DNA of 64,000 bases from JARFQW01 sp963842955 (lineage in GTDB: Bacteria > Pseudomonadota > Gammaproteobacteria > Steroidobacterales > XN24), in the NCBI GenBank assembly GCA_963842955.1, contig CAWJIJ010000009.1:1-64000 (forward strand), given 5' to 3'. Below, one piece after another: positions 1 to 10,274 of the stretch; within the stretch, counting starts at the first letter, position 1; every line of letters begins with the position of its first letter. Under the pieces are notes generated by a model. It searched no databases, was not told the DNA's origin, and saw only the letters and a program-made list of their open reading frames with translations. A program made the translations under genes and the position numbers.

Positions 1-107
1 TTGAGATTCCCCGGAACGTCTGCACGTTCTACGAGTACCACAAGGCGGAAATGCTCATAGAGCTAGGCCGCGAGAAGGCCCAGGCCGTACTGGGCCCGGC
101 GGACTGA
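1..107 (+). CDS. C-terminal end of a patatin-like phospholipase (partial)
   Basis: An open frame enters from the left edge (first full codon at base 3) and stops with TGA at 105-107. It leaves about 34 residues that include IPRNVCTFYEYHKAE and then LIELGREKAQAVL. This resembles the tail of bacterial patatin-like phospholipases, which often end with an IPR...YEFHRA...LI..GR pattern. The catalytic Ser-Asp dyad would lie outside the window, so the family call rests on the tail alone. The stop is directly followed by the stop codon of the convergent porin gene, with no intergenic base. Confidence 0.4.
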   Translation, partial: EIPRNVCTFYEYHKAEMLIELGREKAQAVLGPAD

Positions 108-833
108 TTACCAGGGCAACGTGGTCGTTACGCTGAGCACGATCCGGTCGTCGTTCGCGTTGGCGCCCCCGGTGTCCTGGAAGTCCCCGTCCAGGTCCGT
201 GTCGTAGTAGCCGACCTCGACGTCGAAGTTGCCAAAGCTGCGGCCAAGGGTCACCGACCAGTCCGTGTACTCCTCCAACCCCGTATCGTCGGCAAATTCC
301 TCGTCGAGGGCGTCGCCATCGGTGTAGCCGACGTGAAGTCCGAGCGAGAGCTCCAGCGGCAGGTCGAAAGCGGCGTTCGTGTCCACATACCAGGCCGGCT
401 CGCCAAGTCCGAAGAAACTGTCGGTGTAGTAATACGTGGCGCCAAGCCAGCGCCAACTGGCGCCGAAATAGACCTCGCCATAGTCCAGGCCTTCCGATGC
501 GCCGGGGTAGTTGTAATAGATGATTCCCATGTCCAGGGAAAAATCCTCGCCGAACTCCGGTGCATAGCCCGCGTACCAGTTGAGCTCGATATCCTCGTTG
601 CAGCAGTCGTCGAAATCCACGTTGCTGCCCCACAGGCCCACATACCCACCGCTCTCGCCCTCGTAGTCGATGCTGCCCTGAAGGGCGGGGTCCTCTGCGG
701 TCTGGCTGATGCCTCGGAAAACGTAGTCGGAGGTCACCGTCCACGTGGAGCTGAGTTCAGCGAACAGCGGGGTCGGCAGTAGCGCAGCCGCGGTCAGCCA
801 GAGCGTGCATCGTCGCATCGGGGGCATCCTCAA
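108..833 (-). CDS. TorF-family putative outer-membrane porin
   Basis: A 241-residue protein with a Sec signal peptide (about residues 1-25, cleavage after LFA). The mature part is rich in aromatic, Gly and Asp residues with alternating beta-strand pattern. It begins with SSTWTVTSDYVFRGISQT, the hallmark of the TorF/Gcw_chp family (TIGR02001). Recurrent WxxxYxY-like strands and a C-terminal aromatic residue (Trp) fit an outer-membrane beta-barrel. The family is thought to form porins, often near transport genes, but substrates are not established. The longest start is TTG at 833; ATG codons at 827 and 818 also leave a full signal peptide. It converges tail to tail with the patatin fragment. 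Confidence 0.75.
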   Translation of the reverse strand: MRMPPMRRCTLWLTAAALLPTPLFAELSSTWTVTSDYVFRGISQTAEDPALQGSIDYEGESGGYVGLWGSNVDFDDCCNEDIELNWYAGYAPEFGEDFSLDMGIIYYNYPGASEGLDYGEVYFGASWRWLGATYYYTDSFFGLGEPAWYVDTNAAFDLPLELSLGLHVGYTDGDALDEEFADDTGLEEYTDWSVTLGRSFGNFDVEVGYYDTDLDGDFQDTGGANANDDRIVLSVTTTLPW

Positions 834-960
834 TCGGAGTTCAGAACACCGGGGTTTCGGAAAACGGGTAAAGGATAGTCGGGGATCGTCCCGGTGGGAA
901 GATTCTTGAGGCCCGGATTGTGTCCCGGGTGACGATTCTCCACCGGCCGCCGCGGCGGGT

Positions 961-1674
961 TCAGGCCTTGTCCGGCCGGCCCTGAATTACGCCCTTTCGC
1001 AGCCGCCGCAGGTTCACCGTCAAATCGGCTACCCGTTTTGCCCGGCGCTGTTGTGCGGTGCTGAGGGGGCTGGCCTGGAAGTACGCTTCCTCAAAGTTGC
1101 TCACGAGCTCCGGGTCATGGCCCAGGCAGTGGCGCCGGAACTTTGCCAGTTCCCGGCCGACGAAAACGACCATGGCCGTGGACGGTCGGGGGTAGATCCG
1201 GGCCCGGCCGAGATCGACGAATCCGAGTTCACCGTCCGGAAGGGCAAGAAAGTTGCCCTTGAGGGCATCGTCGGTGACAACGCCCCGGGCGTGGGCCGCG
1301 GCGAGCAGGCCCGCGGCCTGGCGGGCCTCCCTGAGTCCGAAGGCCTCGACGGGTGCGCCGGGCAGATAGCTGCGCACGTATTCCATGCAGGCCCGGCCGT
1401 CGCGATCGCGGCGCCGGTAACCCACGCTTCGCGGGAAGGGCAAACCGTCCAGGCGGGCCAGGGCCTCGTGCTCGATCTTCCACAGCGGCCGTGGATCCCG
1501 GTCGCCGAGCTCCCAGGTGAATCGTTTCAATACGTAGCGATTGTCGAGGACGAAGACCTCGCGCAGGGCATCCTCCCGCTGGCGGGTACGGACGTTCTCC
1601 GCGCGCAGGACGGAGTCCAGGATCCGTTCGACCCCGGCGGCATCGACGCTTTCGCTGCTGGAGGACTGGGCCAA
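961..1674 (-). CDS. Lipopolysaccharide kinase (InaA/WaaP-like) family protein
   Basis: A 237-residue soluble protein with a reduced protein-kinase-like fold. YVLKRF near residue 50 supplies the ATP-binding Lys, KIEHEALARL matches the alpha-C glutamate helix, and a catalytic-loop equivalent (ARGVVTDDALKGNFL) is followed by GFVDLGRARIY, the metal-binding Asp replacing the usual DFG. This layout is typical of InaA/RfaP/WaaY kinases that phosphorylate lipopolysaccharide core heptose. The gene is divergent from a core-type glycosyltransferase at 1816, which supports an envelope role. The exact sugar acceptor cannot be read from the sequence. Confidence 0.65.
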   Translation of the reverse strand: MAQSSSSESVDAAGVERILDSVLRAENVRTRQREDALREVFVLDNRYVLKRFTWELGDRDPRPLWKIEHEALARLDGLPFPRSVGYRRRDRDGRACMEYVRSYLPGAPVEAFGLREARQAAGLLAAAHARGVVTDDALKGNFLALPDGELGFVDLGRARIYPRPSTAMVVFVGRELAKFRRHCLGHDPELVSNFEEAYFQASPLSTAQQRRAKRVADLTVNLRRLRKGVIQGRPDKA

Positions 1675-1815
1675 CCGGTATTCGCTCTCGATAAAGGTCT
1701 TGTTTGCCGCCGCTTAAAGCCCGGCGGGGCGGGCAGCCAAACCATAGCGCATGGCTGCGCCAGCCGTCTCCACCGGGCATGCCTGGCGATGGGCGGGCTG
1801 GGATATGATGACCCG

Positions 1816-2577
1816 ATGATCCCAGTCAGTGCCGTCATCATCACGTTTAACGAAGAGCGGGACCTGCCGCGCACGCTCGCGGCGCTGACATGGGCGGACG
1901 AGATTCTCGTCGTGGACTCCGGCAGCACCGACGCCACGGTGGAGATAGCGTCCGCTGTGCCCAATTGCCGGGTTCTGCACCGCGCATTCGACGGATACGG
2001 GCCACAGAAACGTTATGCCGTCAGCCAGGCGGCTCACGACTGGGTGTTCAGTGTCGACGCGGACGAAGTCGTGACACCTGCACTCGCTGATTCCGTCCGG
2101 GCCCTGCTGTCGATGGGTGAGCCGTCCCGCGCCGGGTACGAGGTCCCTCGCCGTCTGTGCTTTCTCGGCCGCGAGTTTCGTTTCGGCCGCGAGTCCAACG
2201 CGCCGGTGCTGCGCCTGTTCGATCGCAGACGAGGTGCGGTCCAGGATGTGCCAGTCCACGAGCGTGTGGAGATCGAAGGCCCGGCGGAGCGCCTGGGGGG
2301 AAGCCTGATCCACTACAGCTATCGGGACCTGGACGACTACTTCGACAAGTTCAACCAGTACACAACCGCCGTTGCCCACAAGATGCGCGGACGGGGGAAG
2401 ACGGCTTCAGCACTGGACTTTATCGTCCGCCTGCCGGTTGCCTTTTTCACCTACTATTTCGTTCACGGTAATGTGCTCAATGGATTCCCCGGCTTCGTCT
2501 GGTCGGTCCTCTCCGCGTACTACCGTGCGGTGCGCTACCTTAAGCTTTACGAGCTGGAGCGGCTCCCTCCCCCCTGA
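1816..2577 (+). CDS. Family 2 glycosyltransferase, KdtX/WaaE-like
   Basis: A 253-residue GT-A glycosyltransferase. The N-terminus reads VSAVIITFNEERDLPRTLAAL, the nucleotide-sugar binding strand. WADEILVVDSGSTD follows at about residues 26-39 and the metal-binding DAD at 81-83. The end (PVAFFTYYFVHGNVLNG then FVWSVLSAYYRAVRYLKLYE) matches the KdtX/WaaE group, which adds a sugar to the inner core of lipopolysaccharide at the cytoplasmic membrane. The frame is open far upstream, but the family starts here at ATG 1816. Its neighbour is the divergent LPS-kinase-like gene, and it converges on gpmA. Confidence 0.75.
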   Translation: MIPVSAVIITFNEERDLPRTLAALTWADEILVVDSGSTDATVEIASAVPNCRVLHRAFDGYGPQKRYAVSQAAHDWVFSVDADEVVTPALADSVRALLSMGEPSRAGYEVPRRLCFLGREFRFGRESNAPVLRLFDRRRGAVQDVPVHERVEIEGPAERLGGSLIHYSYRDLDDYFDKFNQYTTAVAHKMRGRGKTASALDFIVRLPVAFFTYYFVHGNVLNGFPGFVWSVLSAYYRAVRYLKLYELERLPPP

Positions 2578-2588
2578 CGGGCCGGCGC

Positions 2589-3311
<723 letters not shown>

Positions 3312-3353
3312 TGTCTTGTCCTCTACCGGATCACCGCCCCGCCGAAGCGGTAC

Positions 3354-4106
3354 TCAGGGAGACTTGGGCCGCACCTTGTAGTTGCCTTTTTCCTCATCGT
3401 AATCGAGCTCGATGAGGCCCCGGCCCTTGGCATCCTTCAGCATGTCCGAGAAGCTGCCGTAGCCGTAATAGGATTCGCTGAATCCCGGATGGACGCGGCG
3501 AATGGTCTGCTTGACCATGGATCCCCACAACTGATCGTACTCGGCGTCCAGGGACTCCACGATTTCGACCAGCCGCTCCATCGCTTCGGTCTTCTTGTCC
3601 CGGTTCGCGGTCTTGCGGCCGCGGACTTTTTTGGCCTGCCGGGCGAGGTCGTCGTAATAGATAAATTCGTCACAGCTCGTGATCAGCAGATCCGACGTCG
3701 AGCTCTTTACGCCGCAGCCCAGGACGCGTTTGTCGTTTTCCTTGAGCTTCGAGACCAGCGGCGAGAAATCGCTGTCGCCGGAGATGAGCGCAAAGATGTC
3801 GATGTGGGACTTGGAGTAGCACAGGTCGATGGCGTCGACGACCATGTGAATATCGGCGCTGTTTTTGCCCCCTTGGCGGGTCTGGGGGATGTCGATCATC
3901 TCCACCCCCTGGGCGTGAAACTCGCGGGTGAAGTCCCGGTAGCCGCTCCAGTCGCAGTAGGCACGCTTGAAGACGATGCGGCCTTTTTCCAGCAGGCGCT
4001 TGAGGACGAGCTCAATACGGAACTTTCCCTCGCCCTTCATATCCCGGGCGCCGAGGGCAAGGTTCTCGAAATCCACGAATACGGCGATCAGCGGTTCCTT
4101 GGCCAT
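3354..4106 (-). CDS. NYN-domain protein with C-terminal LOTUS/OST-HTH-like region (putative RNase)
   Basis: 250 residues. The N-terminal NYN (PIN-like) domain has the acidic set expected of a metal-dependent nuclease: VFVDFEN (Asp12), NSADIHMVVDAID and LISGDSDFSPLV. A Lys/Arg-rich linker (about 150-170) leads to a C-terminal winged-helix-like part that contains SYYGYGSFSDMLKDAKGRGL, characteristic of OST-HTH/LOTUS RNA-binding domains. Such LabA/DUF88-type proteins are inferred to cleave or bind structured RNA; the target is unknown. It lies 12 bases after the glutamate dehydrogenase gene and may be cotranscribed with it. Confidence 0.8.
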   Translation of the reverse strand: MAKEPLIAVFVDFENLALGARDMKGEGKFRIELVLKRLLEKGRIVFKRAYCDWSGYRDFTREFHAQGVEMIDIPQTRQGGKNSADIHMVVDAIDLCYSKSHIDIFALISGDSDFSPLVSKLKENDKRVLGCGVKSSTSDLLITSCDEFIYYDDLARQAKKVRGRKTANRDKKTEAMERLVEIVESLDAEYDQLWGSMVKQTIRRVHPGFSESYYGYGSFSDMLKDAKGRGLIELDYDEEKGNYKVRPKSP

Positions 4107-4118
4107 CGCGTGTCTCCT

Positions 4119-7100
4119 TTAACCGTGGGCGAGCCGGCGGATTTCCTGCAAGGCCACCGAGGCCGTGGGGAAGTCCAGCGGACCGCTGGCCCGCATTTCG
4201 CGGGTTGTATGGCGTACATGCTCGACGCGGTCGGACCGAGCTTCCAGCCAGGCGTCCACCGCCTCCGTGGCTGAGTCCGCCGACCCGGCTCGTACGACCT
4301 GCTCGGCGAGACGGCTTTGCAGAGCATACAGATTCTCGCGGAGGCTGCCGCGAGCCATGGCCTGCCAGTGTCCTTCCACGGCCAGCCTCTCGATCTGGTC
4401 GCGAATCCAGTCCAGATGTACCTCTTCCCCAAGCCTGAAATAGACGCCCGCCACAAACGCGGCATCGGTGCGCGTCGATTCCGCGACTTCGAGGATGTCC
4501 AGCACCGCCGTCATGGCGCGGAGCCCGGCCATACGGCGGGCCAGTATCGGCGGTACCCCGGTCTCGCTGTAGAGGTCCCGGGCTTCCTCGTAGCGGGTCA
4601 GCTCGTGGCCGCAGAGTATGCCTTCCAGGCTGGCTGCGAGCCCGACGGCGCCCGCGTGGAAGCGTTTGACCGCCGCGGCAATGTCACCCACGAGATCCCT
4701 TCGGTCCAGGAACCACTGGGTCGCATGCTTTATCAGACGCTGGGTCTGCAACAGCATCGAGTACTGGACGTTTGCGTGAACTGCGTTGTCCAGTGACTCG
4801 ATGTCCTGCCAGAGGCTCCGCACGTCGAAGACCTCCCGTGCGACGCTGAAGGCCCGGGCGACTGCCGCGGCATCCGCCCCGTTCTCCTCCTGCATCCGAT
4901 ACGCAAACACGGACCCCATGCGATTGACCAGGCTGTTGGTAACAAGGGTCGCCACGATCTCCCGCGAAAGTGGGTGATCCTCCATCAGGTCCTTGTAGGG
5001 TTGGCGCAGCGGCGCCGGAAAATAGCGGACCAGCTCCTTGCCGAGATAGGCGTCCTCCGGAACGCTCGAGCGGATCATGTCCGCATACAGCGCGATCTTG
5101 CTGTAGCTCATCAGAACGGCGAGTTCGGGGCGCGTCAGTCCGCGGCCTGCCTTGCGGCGCTCCTCGATGGCTTCCTCGCCGGGAAGGAATTCCAGCTCGC
5201 GGTCGAGCACGCCGTTTTTTTCGAGCAGCCGGATCAGCCAGGCGTGTTCCCGAATACGCTCGGCGGCATGCACTTCCATGAGACTGATGGCCTGGGTCTG
5301 CAGATAGTTGTTCCTGAGGACGAGGTCGCCCACCTCATCGGTCATGCCCATCAGGAGTTTCTCCCGACGCGCCGGCGTCAGCTGCTGCTGGTCTCCGACC
5401 TGATTGAGAAGGATCTTGATGTTGACCTCTCGGTCGGAGCAGTCGACACCGGCCGAGTTGTCGATGAAATCGGTATTGATCCGTCCGCCGTGCAGCCCGA
5501 ATTCGATCCGGGCCAGCTGCGTGACACCGAGATTGCCGCCTTCGCCAACGACCTTGCAGCGCAGTTCCCTGGCATTGACCCTGACGCTGTCGCTGCTCCG
5601 GTCGCCGACCTCGGCGTGGGTTTCGACTGCGGCTTTCACATAGGTGCCGATACCCCCGTTCCATAACAGGTCACAGGGCATCCGCAGGATGGCACGTATG
5701 AGTTCGTCGGGTGTCAGGCTCGTGTCCTTTACGTCGAGCATGGCCTGCACCTCGGGGGTCAGTCGAATCAGCTTCTCGGTGCGCTCGAAAATGCCGCCTC
5801 CCCTGGAGATCAGTTCCGGGTCGTAGTCCGACCAGCCGGAGCGTGGCATCTCGAACAGTCTCTGGCGCTCGGCGAAACTGCCGCCTGGGTCGGGATCGGG
5901 GTCAAGGAAAATGTGCAGATGGTTGAAGGCCGCATTCAGCCGGATATGTCGTGACTGCAGCATGCCGTTGCCAAACACGTCTCCGCTCATGTCACCGATA
6001 CCCACAACCGAGAAGTCATGGGTCTGAACGTCGATGCCTATCTCGCGAAAATGGCGCTTGACGGCCTCCCAGCCACCCCGGGCCGTGATGCCCATTTTTT
6101 TGTGGTCGTAACCCACCGAGCCGCCGGAAGCAAAGGCGTCGCCCAGCCAGAACCCGTAGTCGAGCGAAAGGCCGTTGGCGATATCAGAGAAGGTTGCCGT
6201 ACCCTTGTCGGCCGCCACCACGAGGTAGTTGTCGTCGCCATCGTGACGCAGGACGGCCTCCGGCGTCACGATTTCGCCGTCCACCAGGTTGTCCGTGATG
6301 TCGAGGAGACCCCGAATGAAGATCTGATAGCAGGCGACAACGGCCTTCATGACGACGTCGCGGTCCCCCGCAGGCAAGTGCTTGCAAACAAAGCCGCCCT
6401 TCGCGCCTACCGGAACGATCAGCACGTTCTTGACGGCCTGTGCCTTCATCAGGCCGAGTACCTCGGTGCGGAAATCCTCCCGGCGGTCGGACCAGCGCAA
6501 TCCGCCCCGAGCGACTTTGCCGCCCCTCAAGTGAACCCCCTCCACCGCGGGCGAGTGGACGAAAATCTCAAACCGGGGTCGTGGCTTCGGCAAGTCAGGG
6601 ATTCGCGCCGGGTTGAGCTTCAGAGAAAGATATTCCTTCGGCTTCCCGTTGGCGTCCCGCTGAAAGTAGTTGGTCCTCAGTGCTGCGCGGATGACCGCGC
6701 GGAAGCCGCTCAGGATTCGGTCTGCGTCGAGGCTGACCACCGAGTCCATCGCATGATCCAGGGCCTGGGCTGTAGCCAGCGCCTGTCGTTCCCGGCGTTT
6801 ATCCGACATGCCGGGGTCGAAGCGGGCCCGAAACTTTTCGATGAGCAGGGCCGCGATGCGGGGATTCGCCGTGAGGACCTCTTCCATGTAGCTCTGGCTG
6901 AACGGCATGCCTGTTTGCAGCAGATAGCGGGAACAGGCCCGAAGCAGCGAGACCTCGCGCCAGTCGATACCCACCATCAGGATGAGTCGATTGAATCCGT
7001 CGTTGTCGGCCCGACCGTGCCAGATATTGTCAAAGGCGGCCTGGAAAGATTCGTTGGCCCGCGCCAGGTTCAGTCGCCGGTCTTCGGACAGGCGCATTTC

Positions 7101-8969
7101 GAAATCCTGGATCCAGACGACGAACCCCGAATCCAGGCGGATCCGGTAGGGGCGTTCGCTGATCACCCGCAGCCCCATGTTTTCGAGCAACGGGAGAACA
7201 TCCGACAAGGGCAGCGGATCCTCTGCGCGAAACAGTTTGAAACGCACATGCTGCTCGGGGAACGTGGGCGGGCGGTACAGGCTCATCCGCAGTTCCGCGG
7301 GGTTGCCGACTGTCGCATCCAGTCGCTCGACGTCGAAGGTGGCCTCCCGGGGGGGCACGTCTTCCTCGTAGGCGGCCGGGAACGCGTCGGCGTACTTGCG
7401 CCAAAGCTCCAGGCCGGTTTCCTCCCCGAGCCGCTCCACGAGTTCGCTGCGGATCCGGTCCTTCCAGGTGCGCACCGCATCCTCGAGGCGCCGCTCCAGA
7501 CCGCGAATCTGCACCCGTGGCGATGCTTCCGGATCGGTGCGAATGATCAGGTGCACCCGGGCCAGATTCGATTCGGACATCTTGACCGTCGACTCCACGG
7601 AGGTGCCGCCCAGGGCCTCCATCAGGATGTCCTGGATCCGTTCACGGACCTGGGTGTTGTAACGATCTCTCGGCACGAAGACGAGGCAGGAATAGAAGCG
7701 CCGGAACGCGTCCCGACGCATGAACAGCTTGACCCGCTGGCGCTCCTGGAGGCTCGCGATGCCGGTACTGATGCGAATGATCTCGGCCACGGTGGCCTGC
7801 AGCAGTTCATCCCGCGGATAGGTTTCCAGGATGTGCAGCAGCGCCTTGCCGCCGTGGCTGTTGGACCGGAACCCGGTGCTCTGCATGACCTGGCGAATCT
7901 TGGCCCGAAGCAGGGGGATATCGCGGGGACTCTGGCTGTACGCCACGGAAGTCCAGAGGCCCAGGAAGCGCTTCTCTCCGCTTACCTTGCCGGCGGCGTC
8001 AAAGGTCTTTACGCCGACGTAATCGAGATAACCCGGACGATGGACGGTCGCCCTCGAGTTGGCTTTGGTTATCACCAGCAAGTCCCTGGAGCGGACCTGC
8101 CTGCGTATCGAGGCTGCCAGGGGTTGTCCGGACCTGTGGAGGTCCCGGCTGGGATTGCGGAGTATCCCCAGGCCCGTATCCGGCTTCGCCTTCAAGGCGA
8201 CTTCGCCGTCCTCGGTTACCAGGTCGTACTCCCGATAGCCGAGGAACGTAAAGTTCTCAGCTTCCATCCACTCGATCAGTGCGCGGCTCTCGGAAACGAC
8301 TTCCGAATCCAGCGGCGGCGGATTGCGCTCAAGGTCGTCCGCGGTCTCGCGAGCGCGGGTGCGCATGATTCCCCAGTCCTCGACTGCGGCCCGGACGTCA
8401 CTCAGGATCGCGAGCAGGTCTCCTCGCAGGGCCTCCAGGCTCTCGGGATTCGAGGCCCGGTCGATCTCAAGACGCAGAAAGGACTCGTTGATGGCATTGG
8501 TGGCATGTTCGTCCCGGGCCAGGACCCGGGTGAGGGCACCATCGGTATCCCGCTGGACGCGAAGAACGGGATGCACGGTGAGATGCACATAGGGTCCACG
8601 AACGTTGACCAACATGGCGGTCGAGTCCACGAGGAAGGGCATGTCGTCGTTCACGATTTCGACGATTGTGTGGGAGGACTCCCAGCCGTCGTCCTTCGGA
8701 TCCGGGTTGTAGACCCGCACGAGCGGAGTGCCGGGAAGGCGTTGGCTGGCGAGGGCCACGTGGGCCAGCGCGCCTCCCGCCAGGTCCTCGGGCTTCCGAA
8801 CGCGCAGATCGTCCAGGCCGACCGTACCGTAGTACTGGTCTAGAAAGCCCTCCATGTCATGGATCAGACCGCGATCCGCTGCCTCGCGGGCGATCTCCCC
8901 CGTGCGTTCGATCAGACGTTTTCGGGCGTCCGCGGTCCGGCGATACATGGTCGCTTTGGTCTCCGGCAT
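4119..8969 (-). CDS. gdhB: NAD-specific glutamate dehydrogenase, 180-kDa (large) class
   Basis: 1616 residues, the usual size of the large bacterial NAD-GDH. It deaminates glutamate oxidatively to 2-oxoglutarate and ammonium in the cytosol. The N-terminal half holds ACT-like regulatory segments (MPFLVDSTAMLVN, FTFLGYREYDL). The catalytic core starts with GGKVARGGLRWSDRREDFRTE and includes VGAKGGFVCK near residue 855, followed by the NAD-binding VGIGDMSGDVFGNGML near 990. The C-terminal helical domain is complete. ATG at 8969 is the first good start. In this window the enzyme would regenerate 2-oxoglutarate and release ammonium from amino acids degraded by the neighbouring pathways. Some genomes name this gene gdhZ or gdh2. 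Confidence 0.95.
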   Translation of the reverse strand: MPETKATMYRRTADARKRLIERTGEIAREAADRGLIHDMEGFLDQYYGTVGLDDLRVRKPEDLAGGALAHVALASQRLPGTPLVRVYNPDPKDDGWESSHTIVEIVNDDMPFLVDSTAMLVNVRGPYVHLTVHPVLRVQRDTDGALTRVLARDEHATNAINESFLRLEIDRASNPESLEALRGDLLAILSDVRAAVEDWGIMRTRARETADDLERNPPPLDSEVVSESRALIEWMEAENFTFLGYREYDLVTEDGEVALKAKPDTGLGILRNPSRDLHRSGQPLAASIRRQVRSRDLLVITKANSRATVHRPGYLDYVGVKTFDAAGKVSGEKRFLGLWTSVAYSQSPRDIPLLRAKIRQVMQSTGFRSNSHGGKALLHILETYPRDELLQATVAEIIRISTGIASLQERQRVKLFMRRDAFRRFYSCLVFVPRDRYNTQVRERIQDILMEALGGTSVESTVKMSESNLARVHLIIRTDPEASPRVQIRGLERRLEDAVRTWKDRIRSELVERLGEETGLELWRKYADAFPAAYEEDVPPREATFDVERLDATVGNPAELRMSLYRPPTFPEQHVRFKLFRAEDPLPLSDVLPLLENMGLRVISERPYRIRLDSGFVVWIQDFEMRLSEDRRLNLARANESFQAAFDNIWHGRADNDGFNRLILMVGIDWREVSLLRACSRYLLQTGMPFSQSYMEEVLTANPRIAALLIEKFRARFDPGMSDKRRERQALATAQALDHAMDSVVSLDADRILSGFRAVIRAALRTNYFQRDANGKPKEYLSLKLNPARIPDLPKPRPRFEIFVHSPAVEGVHLRGGKVARGGLRWSDRREDFRTEVLGLMKAQAVKNVLIVPVGAKGGFVCKHLPAGDRDVVMKAVVACYQIFIRGLLDITDNLVDGEIVTPEAVLRHDGDDNYLVVAADKGTATFSDIANGLSLDYGFWLGDAFASGGSVGYDHKKMGITARGGWEAVKRHFREIGIDVQTHDFSVVGIGDMSGDVFGNGMLQSRHIRLNAAFNHLHIFLDPDPDPGGSFAERQRLFEMPRSGWSDYDPELISRGGGIFERTEKLIRLTPEVQAMLDVKDTSLTPDELIRAILRMPCDLLWNGGIGTYVKAAVETHAEVGDRSSDSVRVNARELRCKVVGEGGNLGVTQLARIEFGLHGGRINTDFIDNSAGVDCSDREVNIKILLNQVGDQQQLTPARREKLLMGMTDEVGDLVLRNNYLQTQAISLMEVHAAERIREHAWLIRLLEKNGVLDRELEFLPGEEAIEERRKAGRGLTRPELAVLMSYSKIALYADMIRSSVPEDAYLGKELVRYFPAPLRQPYKDLMEDHPLSREIVATLVTNSLVNRMGSVFAYRMQEENGADAAAVARAFSVAREVFDVRSLWQDIESLDNAVHANVQYSMLLQTQRLIKHATQWFLDRRDLVGDIAAAVKRFHAGAVGLAASLEGILCGHELTRYEEARDLYSETGVPPILARRMAGLRAMTAVLDILEVAESTRTDAAFVAGVYFRLGEEVHLDWIRDQIERLAVEGHWQAMARGSLRENLYALQSRLAEQVVRAGSADSATEAVDAWLEARSDRVEHVRHTTREMRASGPLDFPTASVALQEIRRLAHG

Positions 8970-9027
8970 ACAGCCGATGCTGAGTTTAGTCTAGCGGTCC
9001 TGTGGGCCGCCGTGAGTGAGGAGCGAT

Positions 9028-10252
9028 CTAGACCGGTTTCTCCAGATCGTCCTTGACCGCGGCGAGGAACCGGCAGGCCTCACCGCCGGTTACACAACGG
9101 TGATCGAACGACAGAGAGAGCGGAACACGACGGTGGACCTCGATTGCCACCGAGTACCGGTACGACGTCGTGCTGTATTCCGCCGGAACCCATAATGGCG
9201 ATTGTCGGCGGTACAACAACCGGCGTCGCATAGCGGCCTGCCATCATGCCGAAATTCGACAGCGTGATGGTGAAATCGCGCATCTCCTCGGGCTTTACCG
9301 TCCGCTCGCGGGTGGCGATCTTGATCCGGTTGAGATCTTCGCGAAGCGCCGCCGCGTCTTTTTGTTCGACGCCGCGAATAACCGGCACGATCAGCCCGTC
9401 CGGCGTGTCCACCGCGATCGCGATATCGACCCGGGCCTCGAGTTGGCGGCTCAGTGCTTCCCCGTCGTAGAAACCGTTCAGGGCCGGTTCGACCCGGCAG
9501 CCGGCCGCCATGGCCCGTAGCAGCCGCGCGGTGATGTCCTGCCCCGGCAACCACCCGTGGATGTCGGCGTCGTCGAAGATGGTGCAGGGGCAAACCGCGT
9601 CCCGGGAAGCGGACATGCTTTGCGCCATGGCTCTGCGCGGGCCGCGCAGCGGTTCGGGCGAGCCAGCCGGCATCGGCGTGACCGGTGCCTGGGGGGCTGG
9701 GCGGGCACTCCGCCCGGTACCCCGCTCGGCCAGGGCGCGTACGTCGTCCGAGGTGACCCGGCCATGGCGCCCGGTCGCACTGACCAACTTGAGGTCGACG
9801 CCCAGCTTCCTGGCCAGGGCGCGCACCGCCGGCGCTGCCTTGACCCGGCCCTGGCTCCGGCGCCGGGTGCCGCCGGCGATGGCCGTCTCCTCGACGAGTT
9901 CGTCGCTGAAGGGCATGGCGCCGACCACCGTCCCGGTGTCACTGCCCCCCGAGGGGGTGGATTCTTCTGACTCCGTGGCGGTGTCGGGAACTTCCCCGGC
10001 GGCGCTGGTCTGTCCTTCGCCGGTGTCGATGTCGATCAGGGGTTTGCCCGTCTCCACGATGTCGCCGTCGCCGGCGTACAGGCGTGCGACCACGCCGGTG
10101 TAGGGGGAGGGAACCTCGACCACCGCCTTGGCCGTTTCGACGGAGACCAGCGGCTCGTCGGTGCGCACCGTGTCGCCTTCCTTGACGTGCCAGCTGACGA
10201 TTTCGGCCTCGGGCAGGCCTTCGCCAAGATCCGGCAGATTGAACGTCTTCAT
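9028..10252 (-). CDS. 2-oxoacid dehydrogenase E2, dihydrolipoyl acyltransferase (frameshifted)
   Basis: Reads from ATG 10252: lipoyl domain (DLGEG near residue 8, lipoyl-Lys in VETAKAVVEV near 43), acidic linker, peripheral-subunit-binding domain (PAVRALARKLGVDL) and catalytic domain. The frame breaks at about 9147-9151. Removing one G restores VVPVLGAIEVHRRVPLSLSF and the normal end FDHRCVTGGEACRFLAAVKDDL, with stop at 9028 (407 residues). The active-site loop is HRCVTGG rather than the usual HRxxDG; I recall HRAVTGG variants in related proteobacterial E2s. It transfers the acyl group from lipoate to CoA. The E1 subunits follow immediately upstream. No E3 gene is in the window, so lipoamide dehydrogenase must be encoded elsewhere. 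Branched-chain substrates are inferred from context. Confidence 0.85.
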
Positions 10253-10274
10253 GATGTGCTCCCGGTCCCGCGCT

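Noticed and set aside
6018..8843. A long open frame (941 codons) on the plus strand
   Set aside because: It lies fully opposite the glutamate dehydrogenase gene, has no family sequence and arises from GC-rich codon bias.
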